Positions 17,785 to 26,239 of a stretch of 64,000 bases of DNA are shown piece after piece. This DNA comes from Sutcliffiella horikoshii (GTDB taxonomy: Bacteria; Bacillota; Bacilli; Bacillales; Bacillaceae_I): NCBI RefSeq assembly GCF_020524325.1, contig NZ_JAIVKY010000002.1, positions 496,001 to 560,000 on the forward strand, in the 5' to 3' direction. The position numbers were made by a program, and so were the translations under genes. The notes beneath the pieces were generated by a model. It was not told the origin of the DNA. It was given only the letters and a program-made list of their open reading frames with translations, and did no database searches. Position 1 is the stretch's first letter. Each line of letters opens with the position of its first letter.

Positions 17785-17997
17785 TTATCTCGAACTCCTT
17801 ATAACTTTAAAGGACAAGCTTGTTAAAATAAATGATACTCCTATTAGTATTGGTGTTATCACAAAAAGTCCTAATAGGTCAGTTTTATAATTCCAAGGCA
17901 CAAAAGTGTCCCACAAAATAGACATCAATTTCCATAATACGATAAAAATTAGTAGAGCAAAAATAAAATATATTACTTTTTCAAAGACTCGTTTCAC
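17785..17997 (-). CDS. Small membrane protein, island gene 1
   Basis: Not recognised. 70 aa with two hydrophobic segments (about 8-30 and 42-64) and a basic C-terminus (FKVIRSSR). GTG start with GGGAGAAG eleven bases upstream. It is the last of seven minus-strand genes in the island and is followed by hairpin site a. Nothing in the sequence suggests a function beyond membrane location. Confidence 0.6.
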   Translation of the reverse strand: MKRVFEKVIYFIFALLIFIVLWKLMSILWDTFVPWNYKTDLLGLFVITPILIGVSFILTSLSFKVIRSSR

Positions 17998-18057
17998 TTT
18001 TATTTAATCTTCTCCCATATGAAATTCTTAGTTGTAAATTATTAATAATAAATCCTT

Positions 18058-18089
18058 ATCCAACAATCGCCCTAGATTGTTGAAAAGAT
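18058..18089. repeat. Island hairpin site b
   Basis: The same 16-base core as site a, CAATCGCCCTAGATTG (18064-18079), with fully matched arms CAACAATC / GATTGTTG (8 bp). It lies 37 bp after the stop of the gene at 18127, past a CACACAG / CTGTGTG hairpin (18093-18112) that may act as a weak terminator. Confidence 0.8.
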
Positions 18090-18126
18090 AAATCACACAG
18101 AATTACTGTGTGGTTCTGCATAAAAA

Positions 18127-18420
18127 TTATTTTAAGTTATTTTCCCATTTACCTCTAAGTTTACCATCCAGAAAAGAAATCTCAGCCATTGACTCATCTT
18201 CTGTACCTTTCCAAACAAATTTCTCTACTTTGTCTTCTTCTTTAGTATCAACTGTACCTTTATCCCCTTCGCTCCCAATTATTTCCACTACTTTTTCATA
18301 TGTCATACCTTCTTCTAATTGATTGTACTCATTTAATGTAATCTGTGAAGTATTTTCAACATTTGAACAACCTACCAATACAGTAAAAAGCATTAAGATA
18401 GCAATAAAATATTTTCCCAT
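18127..18420 (-). CDS. Small lipoprotein with DUF3862/SmpA-like domain, island gene 2
   Basis: 97 aa. A signal peptide with lipobox LVGC predicts cleavage before Cys18 and lipid anchoring to the outer face of the membrane. The mature part, LNEYNQLEEGMTYEKVVEIIG followed by two predicted beta strands, resembles the DUF3862/SmpA-OmlA (BLIP-like) domain found in many Firmicute lipoproteins. Function unknown. ATG with GGGGGTG seven bases upstream. Lysine/glutamate-rich mature region. Followed by hairpin site b. Confidence 0.72.
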   Translation of the reverse strand: MGKYFIAILMLFTVLVGCSNVENTSQITLNEYNQLEEGMTYEKVVEIIGSEGDKGTVDTKEEDKVEKFVWKGTEDESMAEISFLDGKLRGKWENNLK

Positions 18421-18567
18421 ATAAGCACCCCCATATATTCTTACTTAATAGTACGAATAAGTATAATAAAAGTTTCAAAATATTTTTATAAAATAATTAG
18501 TTACAATAATTTCATCCTGCATATTCCAATAGTTTTCAGTTAACCGTGCTACGCAATGCTGCCCAAT

Positions 18568-18622
18568 TCTTAAGTAAGGAGCGAACCACTATGCCGCAAT
18601 CGCTCCTAGATAGTTGAAGAAG
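18568..18622. repeat. Island hairpin site c with flanking arm remnant
   Basis: Core CAATCGCTCCTAGATAG (18597-18613), left arm CCGCAATC, right arm GATAGTTGAAG: again mismatched arm types. A TTAAGTAAGGAGC segment 15 bases to the left resembles the right arm of a further site and is shared with site d. GGAGCG (18578-18583) can pair with CGCTCC in the core, and GCGAACC (18581-18587) with GGTTCGC inside the end of the next gene (18634-18640), so alternative folds compete. Confidence 0.65.
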
Positions 18623-18629
18623 GCTTTTT

Positions 18630-18908
18630 TTATGGTTCGCTTATCCCCATTGCTACTAGTAAAAGAAAAGTAAAGGCTAAAACCGCACCGTTCCCTAATA
18701 AACCAACAATTAATAAAATAATGCGTTTGGACATCAACCAAGAGAAAATAGCAAATGAAATCCCAAAAATTGATAATATGATAAAAACTGTTATACCAAA
18801 ATCAATATCAGCATTAGGACCTCTTTGTATATAAAAAATAACAATGCTTATTAACACAGTTAATATAGATGTAACGCCAAATATAATTCCTAGGTTTCTT
18901 TTATCCAA
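18630..18908 (-). CDS. Small membrane protein, island gene 3
   Basis: Not recognised. 92 aa with three hydrophobic segments (about 6-26, 38-58, 64-88), short charged loops (QRGPNADID, MSKR). TTG start preceded by GAGGAGGG. Same strand as its neighbours, followed within 20 bp by hairpin site c. Confidence 0.65.
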   Translation of the reverse strand: MDKRNLGIIFGVTSILTVLISIVIFYIQRGPNADIDFGITVFIILSIFGISFAIFSWLMSKRIILLIVGLLGNGAVLAFTFLLLVAMGISEP

Positions 18909-18948
18909 AACACACCCTCCTCATTTTAATCTAGTTACGTCCTTTTCC

Positions 18949-18996
18949 TTAGTAAGGAGCTATAAGTTTTTTACAATCGCCCTATTTAATTAAATA
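18949..18996. repeat. Island hairpin site d (degenerate)
   Basis: Left half ACAATCGCCCTA is conserved (18973-18984), the right arm is replaced by TTTAATTAAATAAC. As at site c, a TTAGTAAGGAGC segment lies to its left. It is separated from the preceding gene by a proper terminator. Confidence 0.5.
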
Positions 18997-19077
18997 ACAA
19001 CAACAATATCAATATTACACATAATATCTCATTGGTCTTCTGTCTTAGTATGTAATAGTGGATCACACACAAACAAC

Positions 19078-19121
19078 AAAAAAAGCATAGGTTGAACAGC
19101 AACCAATGCTCTTTTGTTTTT
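19078..19121 (-). terminator. Terminator of island gene 4
   Basis: AAAAGCAT-A-GGTTG / CAACC-A-ATGCTCTTTT stem with a T-rich tail on the minus strand, immediately after the stop codon. Confidence 0.8.
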
Positions 19122-19663
19122 TATTTAATTGAATTTGCAATCTCAACTAATATATCGGAAGTAGCTATATCAGAGATTCTTTTGTCCACACTCAAAATGT
19201 ACTGGAATTTATCCTTTTCAAATACTAGTAAATTAAATCCATTTACGGCTTTTGTACTATATATGGCTTCATTGCCATCACCCAATTTAATTCTTTGGTC
19301 GATTTGATTATCCCTAAAATCTACCCCATATTTAACAGGTTGTATAGTAATATTAAAGTGGTTTTGAGGTTTATCTTTATTCACGTATTCAATGTCGTAC
19401 CTATCATTTACTTCGCCATCTGGGTTTTCGAATCTTCCGAAACTATGCGTAAAAGCAACTGGAGGTAGCTGTACTGGCAAAACTATTTCTTGATTAAAAT
19501 ATTCATTACCTTCGTTTAAAGCATCATAAATGCTTTTATAGCCAATTTCAAAAAGTGATTCTTGAAATTCTTCGCTTGTGTAGTTAGCTTTAGCAACAAA
19601 TGAAAAAGAAAAGGTGAAGACAATGCATAACAGGAATATTTTCACTCTCTTGATAATAACCAC
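19121..19663 (-). CDS. Secreted protein of unknown function, island gene 4
   Basis: 180 aa. A cleavable-looking signal peptide (FLLCIVFTFSFSFVAKA) predicts export. The mature part is mixed alpha/beta with no motif I recognise; the closing part (YILSVDKRISDIATSDILVEIANSI) looks like strand-helix and recalls DUF4367-type secreted domains, but only weakly. Start uncertain: GTG at 19663 is one base from AAAGGA; GTG at 19645 is in frame too. The only island gene with a strong intrinsic terminator. Confidence 0.6.
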   Translation of the reverse strand: MVIIKRVKIFLLCIVFTFSFSFVAKANYTSEEFQESLFEIGYKSIYDALNEGNEYFNQEIVLPVQLPPVAFTHSFGRFENPDGEVNDRYDIEYVNKDKPQNHFNITIQPVKYGVDFRDNQIDQRIKLGDGNEAIYSTKAVNGFNLLVFEKDKFQYILSVDKRISDIATSDILVEIANSIK

Positions 19664-19773
19664 ATCCTTTTTATCATAAATTCAGATTTTAGTATGTGCA
19701 ATTATTACCTTAAATATGAAATATCCTAATTGCTTCCCTTTTAGCCTTTTCCTGCTTCTATTAAATACCATTG

Positions 19774-19805
19774 TTCCGCAATCGCTCCTAGTTTGTTGAA
19801 TAAGG
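19774..19805. repeat. Island hairpin site e
   Basis: Core CAATCGCTCCTAGTTTG (19779-19795). Left arm TTCCGCAATC, right arm GTTTGTTGAATAAGGA: left arm of one type, right arm of the other. It ends 3 bp before the stop codon of the gene at 19808. Confidence 0.75.
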
Positions 19806-19807
19806 AA

Positions 19808-20251
19808 TCATTCATTAAGACGTAAATATAATACTTCATTTCCATCAGGAGTTTTTAATAGCAATTGAGAGTATTTTGTTAAGCATACTCCGATAAACTC
19901 TTCTTCATCATTGATATCTATTTTTGTGTTGAATTCTTCTGGTAAAAACAAAATATAGTCCCCACCAATTCTTTCCCATATACCCTGTAAATATTTCAAT
20001 TCATCTTTGCAAATAATTTTAGTGTATGGATTAACTATGTTTTTATCATTAATGCAGCTTGGTTCATACCACCAAAGAATCGTGCATTTTTCGGTGCCAT
20101 AAACACTTTTTATGAAGTCAAATAAGCCTATTAATAATTCTTTTTTTGGTTCTGCTAATGGGAATTCAATTAATGTCTTTAACTCCGCTTTTTGTCTTAT
20201 ATCTTGATTTAAACCAATTATATCTAAAAATCCTGCCCAAGAGCTTTCCAT
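19808..20251 (-). CDS. Cytoplasmic protein of unknown function, island gene 5
   Basis: Not recognised. 147 aa, acidic, no signal peptide or membrane helix. Notable features are the aromatic cluster ILWWYEPSC (about 58-66), LKYLQGIWERIGGDYILFLPEEF (85-107) and a closing beta hairpin LLKTPDGNEVLYLRL. The size and fold type recall small immunity-like or SMI1-sized cytoplasmic proteins, but no family motif supports that. AAGGAGG precedes the ATG. Followed at once by hairpin site e. Confidence 0.65.
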   Translation of the reverse strand: MESSWAGFLDIIGLNQDIRQKAELKTLIEFPLAEPKKELLIGLFDFIKSVYGTEKCTILWWYEPSCINDKNIVNPYTKIICKDELKYLQGIWERIGGDYILFLPEEFNTKIDINDEEEFIGVCLTKYSQLLLKTPDGNEVLYLRLNE

Positions 20252-20292
20252 ACTAATACTAAGCCTCCTTAGCTTGTTTAGAAAAAACGAAT

Positions 20293-20313
20293 TATTCAGC
20301 TTGTTTGAGTAAG
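20293..20313. repeat. Island hairpin remnant f' (core deleted)
   Basis: TTATTCAGCTTGTTTGAGTAAG reads as the outer left arm TTATTCA joined to a right arm TTGTT-GA-TAAG with the AATCGC..TAGA core missing. Confidence 0.35.
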
Positions 20314-20333
20314 AGTTACTACCTTTTTTCCAT

Positions 20334-20354
20334 AAAAGCTCCTAGATTGCGGGG
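20334..20354. repeat. Island hairpin site f (right half)
   Basis: GCTCCTAGATTGCGG (20338-20352) is the core and the GCGG-type right arm; the left CAATC arm is replaced by CATAAAA. It lies about 20 bp after the stop of the gene at 20375. Confidence 0.55.
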
Positions 20355-20374
20355 CAATGACCATAACGGATAAG

Positions 20375-20938
20375 TTAAATATCACTACTATCAATATTAA
20401 GGAGATAATCATTGGGTATGTAGTTTGGGATTTTCTCAGGAGAGTCAAATAAACTACTTTTAGTAAATATGGTGAAACCCACCTCCTCAATATCTAGAAA
20501 AGTTTCGAGTTTATTTACATCAAGGTTTACAAATACTAAAGGTTTATCCACCCAATGTTTTGGAGGAATTAAATCTTGCTCTGATAGATCATTCCCGTGA
20601 AAAATGAATACACTCAGACCATTGGAAACCAGTTCTTCTCCAAGCTTACTTATAATATGTAGCTTATCTGTTGAGTCTACTTTTATGACAGCTCCGTCTG
20701 ACGAAAATTGAAAAAATGGAATGTTATTAGAAATTAAAGTTTCTTTCTCATATCCAAAGGTCATTGTGTGTAAAACAAAGAAAACAGGAAGACCGAACAT
20801 TTTTTGGACTAACGATATAATTAAATCATATGTGATGTCAGTCATTCCAATAGATATAGATGAAAAAATATCTTTTGGAAAGTTGAAACTATTAATTATG
20901 CTTTGGTCCGAATATTGTACAAAATATTCCTTTTCCAA
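20375..20938 (-). CDS. Cytoplasmic protein of unknown function, island gene 6
   Basis: Not recognised. 187 aa, no signal peptide or membrane helix, acidic. Central LPVFFVLHTMTFGYEKE and VNLDVNKLETFLDIEEVGFTIFTKSSL segments suggest an alpha/beta fold. TTG start, seven bases after AAGGAGG. Same strand as its neighbours and followed by half-site f. No homology claim can be made from the sequence alone. Confidence 0.65.
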   Translation of the reverse strand: MEKEYFVQYSDQSIINSFNFPKDIFSSISIGMTDITYDLIISLVQKMFGLPVFFVLHTMTFGYEKETLISNNIPFFQFSSDGAVIKVDSTDKLHIISKLGEELVSNGLSVFIFHGNDLSEQDLIPPKHWVDKPLVFVNLDVNKLETFLDIEEVGFTIFTKSSLFDSPEKIPNYIPNDYLLNIDSSDI

Positions 20939-20970
20939 TTTCAGTCCTCCTTCTATATTACAGTTCCGTT

Positions 20971-21000
20971 TTTAACAATCGCTCCTAGATTGCTTAAAAG
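20971..21000. repeat. Island hairpin site g
   Basis: Core CAATCGCTCCTAGATTG (20976-20992), left arm TTTTAACAATC, right arm GATTGCTTAAAA; outer TTTTAA / TTAAAA also pairs, giving a near-complete hairpin. It lies 17 bp after the stop of the gene at 21010. Confidence 0.78.
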
Positions 21001-21009
21001 GAAAATTAA

Positions 21010-21204
21010 TCACTTTCCTTTATTTCTTAAAGAATACTCAACCCATACAATACCAATAGATATTGTACCTGTCGTAAGAATTGTAGATATAACATCACTA
21101 ATATTTAAAGGTACAGGTAAAAGGACTGTTTTAAGTATTAAGTTACTGGCTGTAAAAACTATAAAGTAAAGTAAAAACTTTAATATTACTTTGTTAAAAC
21201 TCAT
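21010..21204 (-). CDS. Small membrane protein, island gene 7
   Basis: Not recognised. 64 aa, two hydrophobic segments (about 6-28 and 35-57) and a basic end (YSLRNKGK). ATG with GAGGTGA upstream. It is the first gene of the island on the minus strand and is followed by hairpin site g. Function unknown. Confidence 0.62.
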   Translation of the reverse strand: MSFNKVILKFLLYFIVFTASNLILKTVLLPVPLNISDVISTILTTGTISIGIVWVEYSLRNKGK

Positions 21205-21253
21205 ACTATCACCTCATAAGCTATTACTTCCCAAATTTTCTTCACTTAAGCCA

Positions 21254-21287
21254 TTATTCAACAATCCTGCCCTTTAATGGAATAACA
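21254..21287. repeat. Island hairpin site h (degenerate, no gene attached)
   Basis: TTATTCAACAATC left arm is conserved; the core is CTGCCCTTTA and the right arm is TGGAATAAC. It marks the right end of the array; no ORF with a ribosome site lies between it and repeat R9. Confidence 0.5.
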
Positions 21288-21382
21288 TCTTTATCTTTAT
21301 ATTAACATAAAATACCATATTTATTTGCTATAATAATTAGAAACTTCAGTATTTCTTTAACCTTAATTAAATGAAGTCCTCT

Positions 21383-21508
21383 TGTTGATTGGAGTGGAAG
21401 GCGGGCAGACGCCCGCGGGAGGAAGGGACAGGTGAGACCCCGCAGGCAAAGCCGAGGAGGCTCACGGACCGCCCGCAGGCAAGCGAAGCGCCTGGAACGG
21501 AAATCAAC
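21383..21508 (-). repeat. Structured repeat, subtype B, copy R9 (short form)
   Basis: On the minus strand: GTTGATTT ... AATCAAC arms, third helix GTGAG/CTCAC, apical hairpin GGCTTTGCC. It forms the right edge of the accessory island. Confidence 0.88.
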
Positions 21509-21525
21509 TAGTATAACCAATACAT

Positions 21526-21557
21526 AAAAAAGGCTGTCCAGAGCGGACAGCCTTTTT
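21526..21557. terminator. Terminator of the DUF1002 gene
   Basis: AAAAAGGCTGTCC / GGACAGCCTTTTT stem with a 5-nt loop, ten bases after the stop codon. Confidence 0.88.
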
Positions 21558-21566
21558 CATATGTTT

Positions 21567-22481
21567 CTATTTAAACAAATCAGCAATGGATTGGAACAGG
21601 TTACGGAAAAAGTCTTGAACACCCTGCCAGAAACCTTCATTTCCTACCACTTCGTCAATTTTATTCTTAATATCAGTAGAAATTTGCTCTAACTGATTCT
21701 TCACGCTATCAAAGTTGATATTCAACTCACGCATTTTTTCAAAGAGATCAATTAACAGTTGTCGGTCTTCTTCACTTAACTCGATATTTAACTTTGCCAA
21801 TTGCTCTTCTACGATCTTCTCAACATCTTCTCTTGTTGCGGGATTTTGCTCTGCAATCTGCTTTTTGATTTCCGTCAGCAACTCACTGACTTTTTCACTG
21901 TCCATGCCTTCTTCTTCCGCAAGTTTTGTTGCGATGGACAATTCTTCGTTTGCCACTTCCATGCGATCTTTGTTAAGTGTTTCTCCGCTTACTTCATATG
22001 CTTTGTATATGCCTACAAGTGCGGAATGACCACTAACCTTGACTGGAGATGCGACGATAACTTCAGCATCCTCAATTCCGGCAGTTAAGAGGGCATTCGC
22101 ATACATATCATCTGTTACTTGTGTGATGTTTTCAGGAGTGGCTCTTTTAATAATAAGCCCTTCCCCTTTTTCTTTTCTGGTAATTTTAGCAGAGGAGAAC
22201 ATGCGGGCATTTCTGTCTTCTCCCTCAATATAGGTAACAAGGTCTTCTCCTGTTACTGTGATTTCCTCGACCATTTCAGGGTTCTTAACCTTTAAATGCT
22301 CGCGAACTTCCTGCTTTTGGTCATCATTCAAGGTCCCGCCGTATACAACAATAGGAAGTCCGAACTTTTCATTGATGCTCTCTTCTTCATCTTCTCCGCC
22401 AGCAGCTTGTACAACATTTGATAATGTAAGGCCAGATAAAACCAAGGTCAACACTAGCAACAATTTAAACCAATGCTTCAT
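21567..22481 (-). CDS. Secreted DUF1002 protein (YpuA-like)
   Basis: 304 aa with a signal peptide ending in VVQAAG, so exported. The region IITGxDL-like VTVTGEDLVTYI, SSAKITRKEKGEGLIIKRATPENIT and TAGIEDAEVIVASPVKVSGHSALVGIYKAYE is the conserved body of DUF1002, related to B. subtilis YpuA. A long amphipathic, glutamate-rich helical region (about 185-275) precedes a hydrophobic end (FFRNLFQSIADLFK). Function unknown. GGGGG ribosome site. It sits between the island and fxsA, where B. subtilis has no such gene. Confidence 0.8.
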   Translation of the reverse strand: MKHWFKLLLVLTLVLSGLTLSNVVQAAGGEDEEESINEKFGLPIVVYGGTLNDDQKQEVREHLKVKNPEMVEEITVTGEDLVTYIEGEDRNARMFSSAKITRKEKGEGLIIKRATPENITQVTDDMYANALLTAGIEDAEVIVASPVKVSGHSALVGIYKAYEVSGETLNKDRMEVANEELSIATKLAEEEGMDSEKVSELLTEIKKQIAEQNPATREDVEKIVEEQLAKLNIELSEEDRQLLIDLFEKMRELNINFDSVKNQLEQISTDIKNKIDEVVGNEGFWQGVQDFFRNLFQSIADLFK

Positions 22482-22520
22482 TACATTTCCCCCAAACTAA
22501 TATTATCAATTGCTTTCTCT

Positions 22521-22916
22521 TTATCTTCTGTTAATAACAATAAATTGCCCGCGATCCATTCTGTTTCTGATTGCACGCATAATGGACGGTTTAATCAAAT
22601 TCCTTGTAGGTGGTAAAAGTAAGGCAAAGCCGATTGCATCTGTAATAAATCCGGGTGTTAATAGAACCACACCGCCAATTAGAATACATAAGCCATCAAT
22701 AATTACATCACCTGGCATCTGCCCACTGTTCATTTTTTGTTGAGCACTTCTAAGAGCAGATACTCCCTGATATTTTGCAAGCCAAGCTCCCAAAACTCCA
22801 GTAAGGATTATCAACATGATCGTGGGAATCGCCCCAATCAGCTTACCAGCTGTAATGAGGAGCCATATTTCCAGTGCGGGTACAACTATAATTAAAGCTA
22901 ATAAAATTCTGAACAT
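22521..22916 (-). CDS. fxsA: FxsA family membrane protein (YtzA)
   Basis: 131 aa with about four hydrophobic segments. The conserved FxsA signature PALEIWLLITAGKLIGAIPTIML and GALWLAKYQG-like VLGAWLAKYQGVSALR, then GGVVLLTPGFITDAIGFALLLPPTRN, is complete. E. coli FxsA over-expression relieves phage T7 exclusion by F plasmid; the native role is not known. It follows pyk as YtzA does in B. subtilis. The ribosome site is weak (GGGG ten bases away). Confidence 0.88.
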   Translation of the reverse strand: MFRILLALIIVVPALEIWLLITAGKLIGAIPTIMLIILTGVLGAWLAKYQGVSALRSAQQKMNSGQMPGDVIIDGLCILIGGVVLLTPGFITDAIGFALLLPPTRNLIKPSIMRAIRNRMDRGQFIVINRR

Positions 22917-22994
22917 AAGAGGACAACCCCATTTCTTTAAAACAAGCTACCAGTTAATTATAGCAAATGTGAAAGAATTACTCTAATATAAAAC

Positions 22995-23032
22995 AAACCC
23001 CTCTTCCCAGCATATGCCAGACAGAGGGGTTC
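22995..23032 (-). terminator. pfkA-pyk terminator
   Basis: AACCCCTCT / AGAGGGGTT stem, followed on the minus strand by TGTTTTATAT; eleven bases after the pyk stop. Confidence 0.82.
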
Positions 23033-23042
23033 ATGTCCAAAA

Positions 23043-24797
23043 TTATAATACGTTTGCGTGACCAGTGTAAATCGTACCGCGGGAAGAATCAACCGTAATT
23101 TCTTGACCATCTTGTAGAATAGAAGTAGCTTCTTCTACTCCAACAATGACTGGAATTCCAAGGCTTAACCCTACAACAGCAGCGTGACTTGTTAGGCCGC
23201 CTTCTTCAGTGATAAGAGCAGATGCTTTTTCTAATGAAGGCATCATGTCTTTATCGGTGCCTGTTGTTACGAAGATAGCTCCGTGTGTCATTTTTTCAGC
23301 AGCTTCTTCTGCTGTTTTAGCAACAACTACTTTTCCGTAAGCAGATTTTCTACCGATGCCTTGTCCACTTGCAAGTACGTCACCAACAACGTGAATTTTC
23401 ATCAAGTTTGTAGTACCCTTTTCCCCAACCGGAACACCTGCTGTGATAACAATTAGGTCTCCGTGAGAAACGATGCCTGTGTTCAAGGATTCTTCTACTG
23501 CTACTTCTAGCATTTCATCTGTAGAAGTTGCTTGACGACCGATGCGAGGGTAAACACCCCATACTAGTGCAAGTTTACGGGATACCGCTTCACAAGAAGT
23601 AACAGCAACAATTGGTGCTTTTGGACGGTATTTAGAAATCATGCGTGCAGTGTGTCCACTTTCAGTTGGTGTCACAATTGCAGAAACATCCAAGCTGATT
23701 GCTGTGTAAGCAACAGATTGTCCAATAGAATCAGTTACAGTTAGTGCAGCTTGCTTGCTGTGCTTTGTAAGGATTTCTCCGTAAGCTAGTGCTTGTTCTG
23801 CACGGGAAGCGATGTTGTGCATCGTTTGAACAGCTTCGATAGGGTATGAACCAGCAGCTGTTTCACCAGAAAGCATGATCGCGTCTGTTCCGTCAAAGAT
23901 AGCGTTCGCTACGTCACTTGCTTCTGCGCGCGTTGGACGTGGGTTGCGTTGCATGGAATCAAGCATTTGAGTTGCTGTGATAACAGGCTTTCCAGCAAGA
24001 TTACATTTTTTGATTAGTTCTTTTTGAACTAGAGGTACTTCTTCTGCAGGGATCTCTACTCCAAGATCTCCACGAGCAACCATCAAGCCGTCAGATACTT
24101 CCAAGATTTCGTTGATGTTGTCAACACCCTCTTGGTTTTCAATTTTAGGGATGATTTGTATGTCAGTAGCGTCATGTGCTTCCAATAATTCACGAATTTC
24201 AAGAACGTCAGATGCACGGCGTACGAAAGATGCCGCTATGAAATCTACGCCTTGTTCAATACCAAAGCGAATGTCATTTGCATCCTTTTCAGTAATTCCA
24301 GGAAGATTCACTTTTACACCAGGAACGTTTACACCTTTTTTATTTTTCAATGTACCGGAGTTTAGGATTTTGGTTCTGATTTCGTTGTTTCCTACTTCCA
24401 GAACTTCTAGTCCAATTAGGCCGTCATCTAAAAGAATTCGGGAACCAGGATGCACGTCTTCCATAAGTCCAGGATAAGTAATGGAGAACTTATCCGTTGT
24501 TCCAATCACTTCTTCCATGGAGATGATGATTTCATTTCCTTGAACTAATTCGATAGCACCATCCTGCATCGTGTGCGTTCTGATTTCTGGTCCTTTTGTA
24601 TCCAAAAGAATTGCTACATTTTTCCCTGTGCGTTCCACAGCTTCACGAATATTGCGGATACGAGCTCCGTGTTCTTCGTAGTCACCGTGTGAAAAATTCA
24701 AACGAGTAACATTCATTCCTGCTTCCATCAGCTGAATTAGTGTTTCTACACTTTCACTAGCTGGTCCAATCGTACAAACAATCTTGGTTTTTTTCAT
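23043..24797 (-). CDS. pyk: Pyruvate kinase (Pyk) with C-terminal PEP-utiliser domain
   Basis: Makes pyruvate and ATP from phosphoenolpyruvate and ADP, the last step of glycolysis. N-terminal [13 protein letters not shown] and [11 protein letters not shown] are the opening TIM-barrel segments; [18 protein letters not shown] holds the catalytic lysine and metal-binding glutamate. After the usual C-terminal domain an extra ~110 residues carry [21 protein letters not shown], the PEP-utiliser mobile-domain signature with the family histidine, as in other Bacillus pyruvate kinases (584 aa). Second gene of the pfkA-pyk unit. Confidence 0.97.
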   Translation of the reverse strand: MKKTKIVCTIGPASESVETLIQLMEAGMNVTRLNFSHGDYEEHGARIRNIREAVERTGKNVAILLDTKGPEIRTHTMQDGAIELVQGNEIIISMEEVIGTTDKFSITYPGLMEDVHPGSRILLDDGLIGLEVLEVGNNEIRTKILNSGTLKNKKGVNVPGVKVNLPGITEKDANDIRFGIEQGVDFIAASFVRRASDVLEIRELLEAHDATDIQIIPKIENQEGVDNINEILEVSDGLMVARGDLGVEIPAEEVPLVQKELIKKCNLAGKPVITATQMLDSMQRNPRPTRAEASDVANAIFDGTDAIMLSGETAAGSYPIEAVQTMHNIASRAEQALAYGEILTKHSKQAALTVTDSIGQSVAYTAISLDVSAIVTPTESGHTARMISKYRPKAPIVAVTSCEAVSRKLALVWGVYPRIGRQATSTDEMLEVAVEESLNTGIVSHGDLIVITAGVPVGEKGTTNLMKIHVVGDVLASGQGIGRKSAYGKVVVAKTAEEAAEKMTHGAIFVTTGTDKDMMPSLEKASALITEEGGLTSHAAVVGLSLGIPVIVGVEEATSILQDGQEITVDSSRGTIYTGHANVL

Positions 24798-24901
24798 GTA
24801 AAGTTTCCTCCTAGTTATATACCGTTCTTTTCACTTCGTCCTTTTATATTATAAAGCAACAGAGTGGCATTACACCACCAATAGCCTTAGGTAACCTGGT
24901 A

Positions 24902-24917
24902 ATGAAAACGATTCCAA
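24902..24917. promoter_or_regulatory. cre box between pfkA and pyk
   Basis: ATGAAAACGATTCCAA matches WTGNAANCGNWWNCAW at every position. It is 14 bp past the pfkA stop and 105 bp before pyk. A TATAAT lies on the minus strand at about 24848-24853 but without a good -35 box, so a CcpA-controlled internal pyk promoter is possible, not shown. Confidence 0.6.
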
Positions 24918-24930
24918 TGCGCTTATATCA

Positions 24931-25914
<984 letters not shown>

Positions 25915-25942
25915 TTACCTATAAACGTATACCCAAACATAT

Positions 25943-25972
25943 ATTTTATTAGAAATATGAGTACTATGTAAA
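25943..25972 (-). promoter_or_regulatory. Probable pfkA promoter
   Basis: TTTACA (25967-25972) and TAAAAT (25943-25948) on the minus strand, 18 bp apart, each five of six to consensus, about 50 bp upstream of the pfkA start. The rest of the 349-bp gap to accA contains the accA terminator and no recognisable gene. Confidence 0.5.
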
Positions 25973-26169
25973 GCCTCTTTATTAAAAATTAACATGAAGG
26001 TATGTCGAAAACAATAGAAAACTGTCGATGAAAAGTTTTGTATACGCTGTCATTTTCCATTGTTGACATTTTGGTCATTTTTATTATGTATATCTCTTCA
26101 AGGCAGTCAGCATTCGAACTTGTAGCTCTTCCTTTAAGATACCCAGCTTATTCCTTACTATCCAAAAGA

Positions 26170-26203
26170 AAACAGGAGGAAAATAACCCGTTCCCTCCTG
26201 TTG
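26170..26203 (-). terminator. accDA terminator
   Basis: AACAGGAGG / CCTCCTGTT stem with a 15-nt loop, followed on the minus strand by TTCTTTTGG. It closes the gntR-independent accD-accA unit before pfkA. Confidence 0.75.
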
Positions 26204-26239
26204 AAAATTTTTTTGTAGTATATGAACTAGCTAAATCCT

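Noticed and set aside
17635-17826. Plus-strand ORF across the terminator at 17699
   Set aside because: It runs through a strong bidirectional terminator and hairpin site a, with no ribosome site.
17756-20992. Island hairpins as ordinary intrinsic terminators
   Set aside because: No T run follows on the gene strand, the loop is conserved, and gene 4 has a separate genuine terminator before its site.
26063-26095. Plus-strand TTGACA followed by an AT-rich -10-like stretch
   Set aside because: Spacing to any TATAAT-like hexamer is poor and no plus-strand gene follows; accA's terminator lies next.
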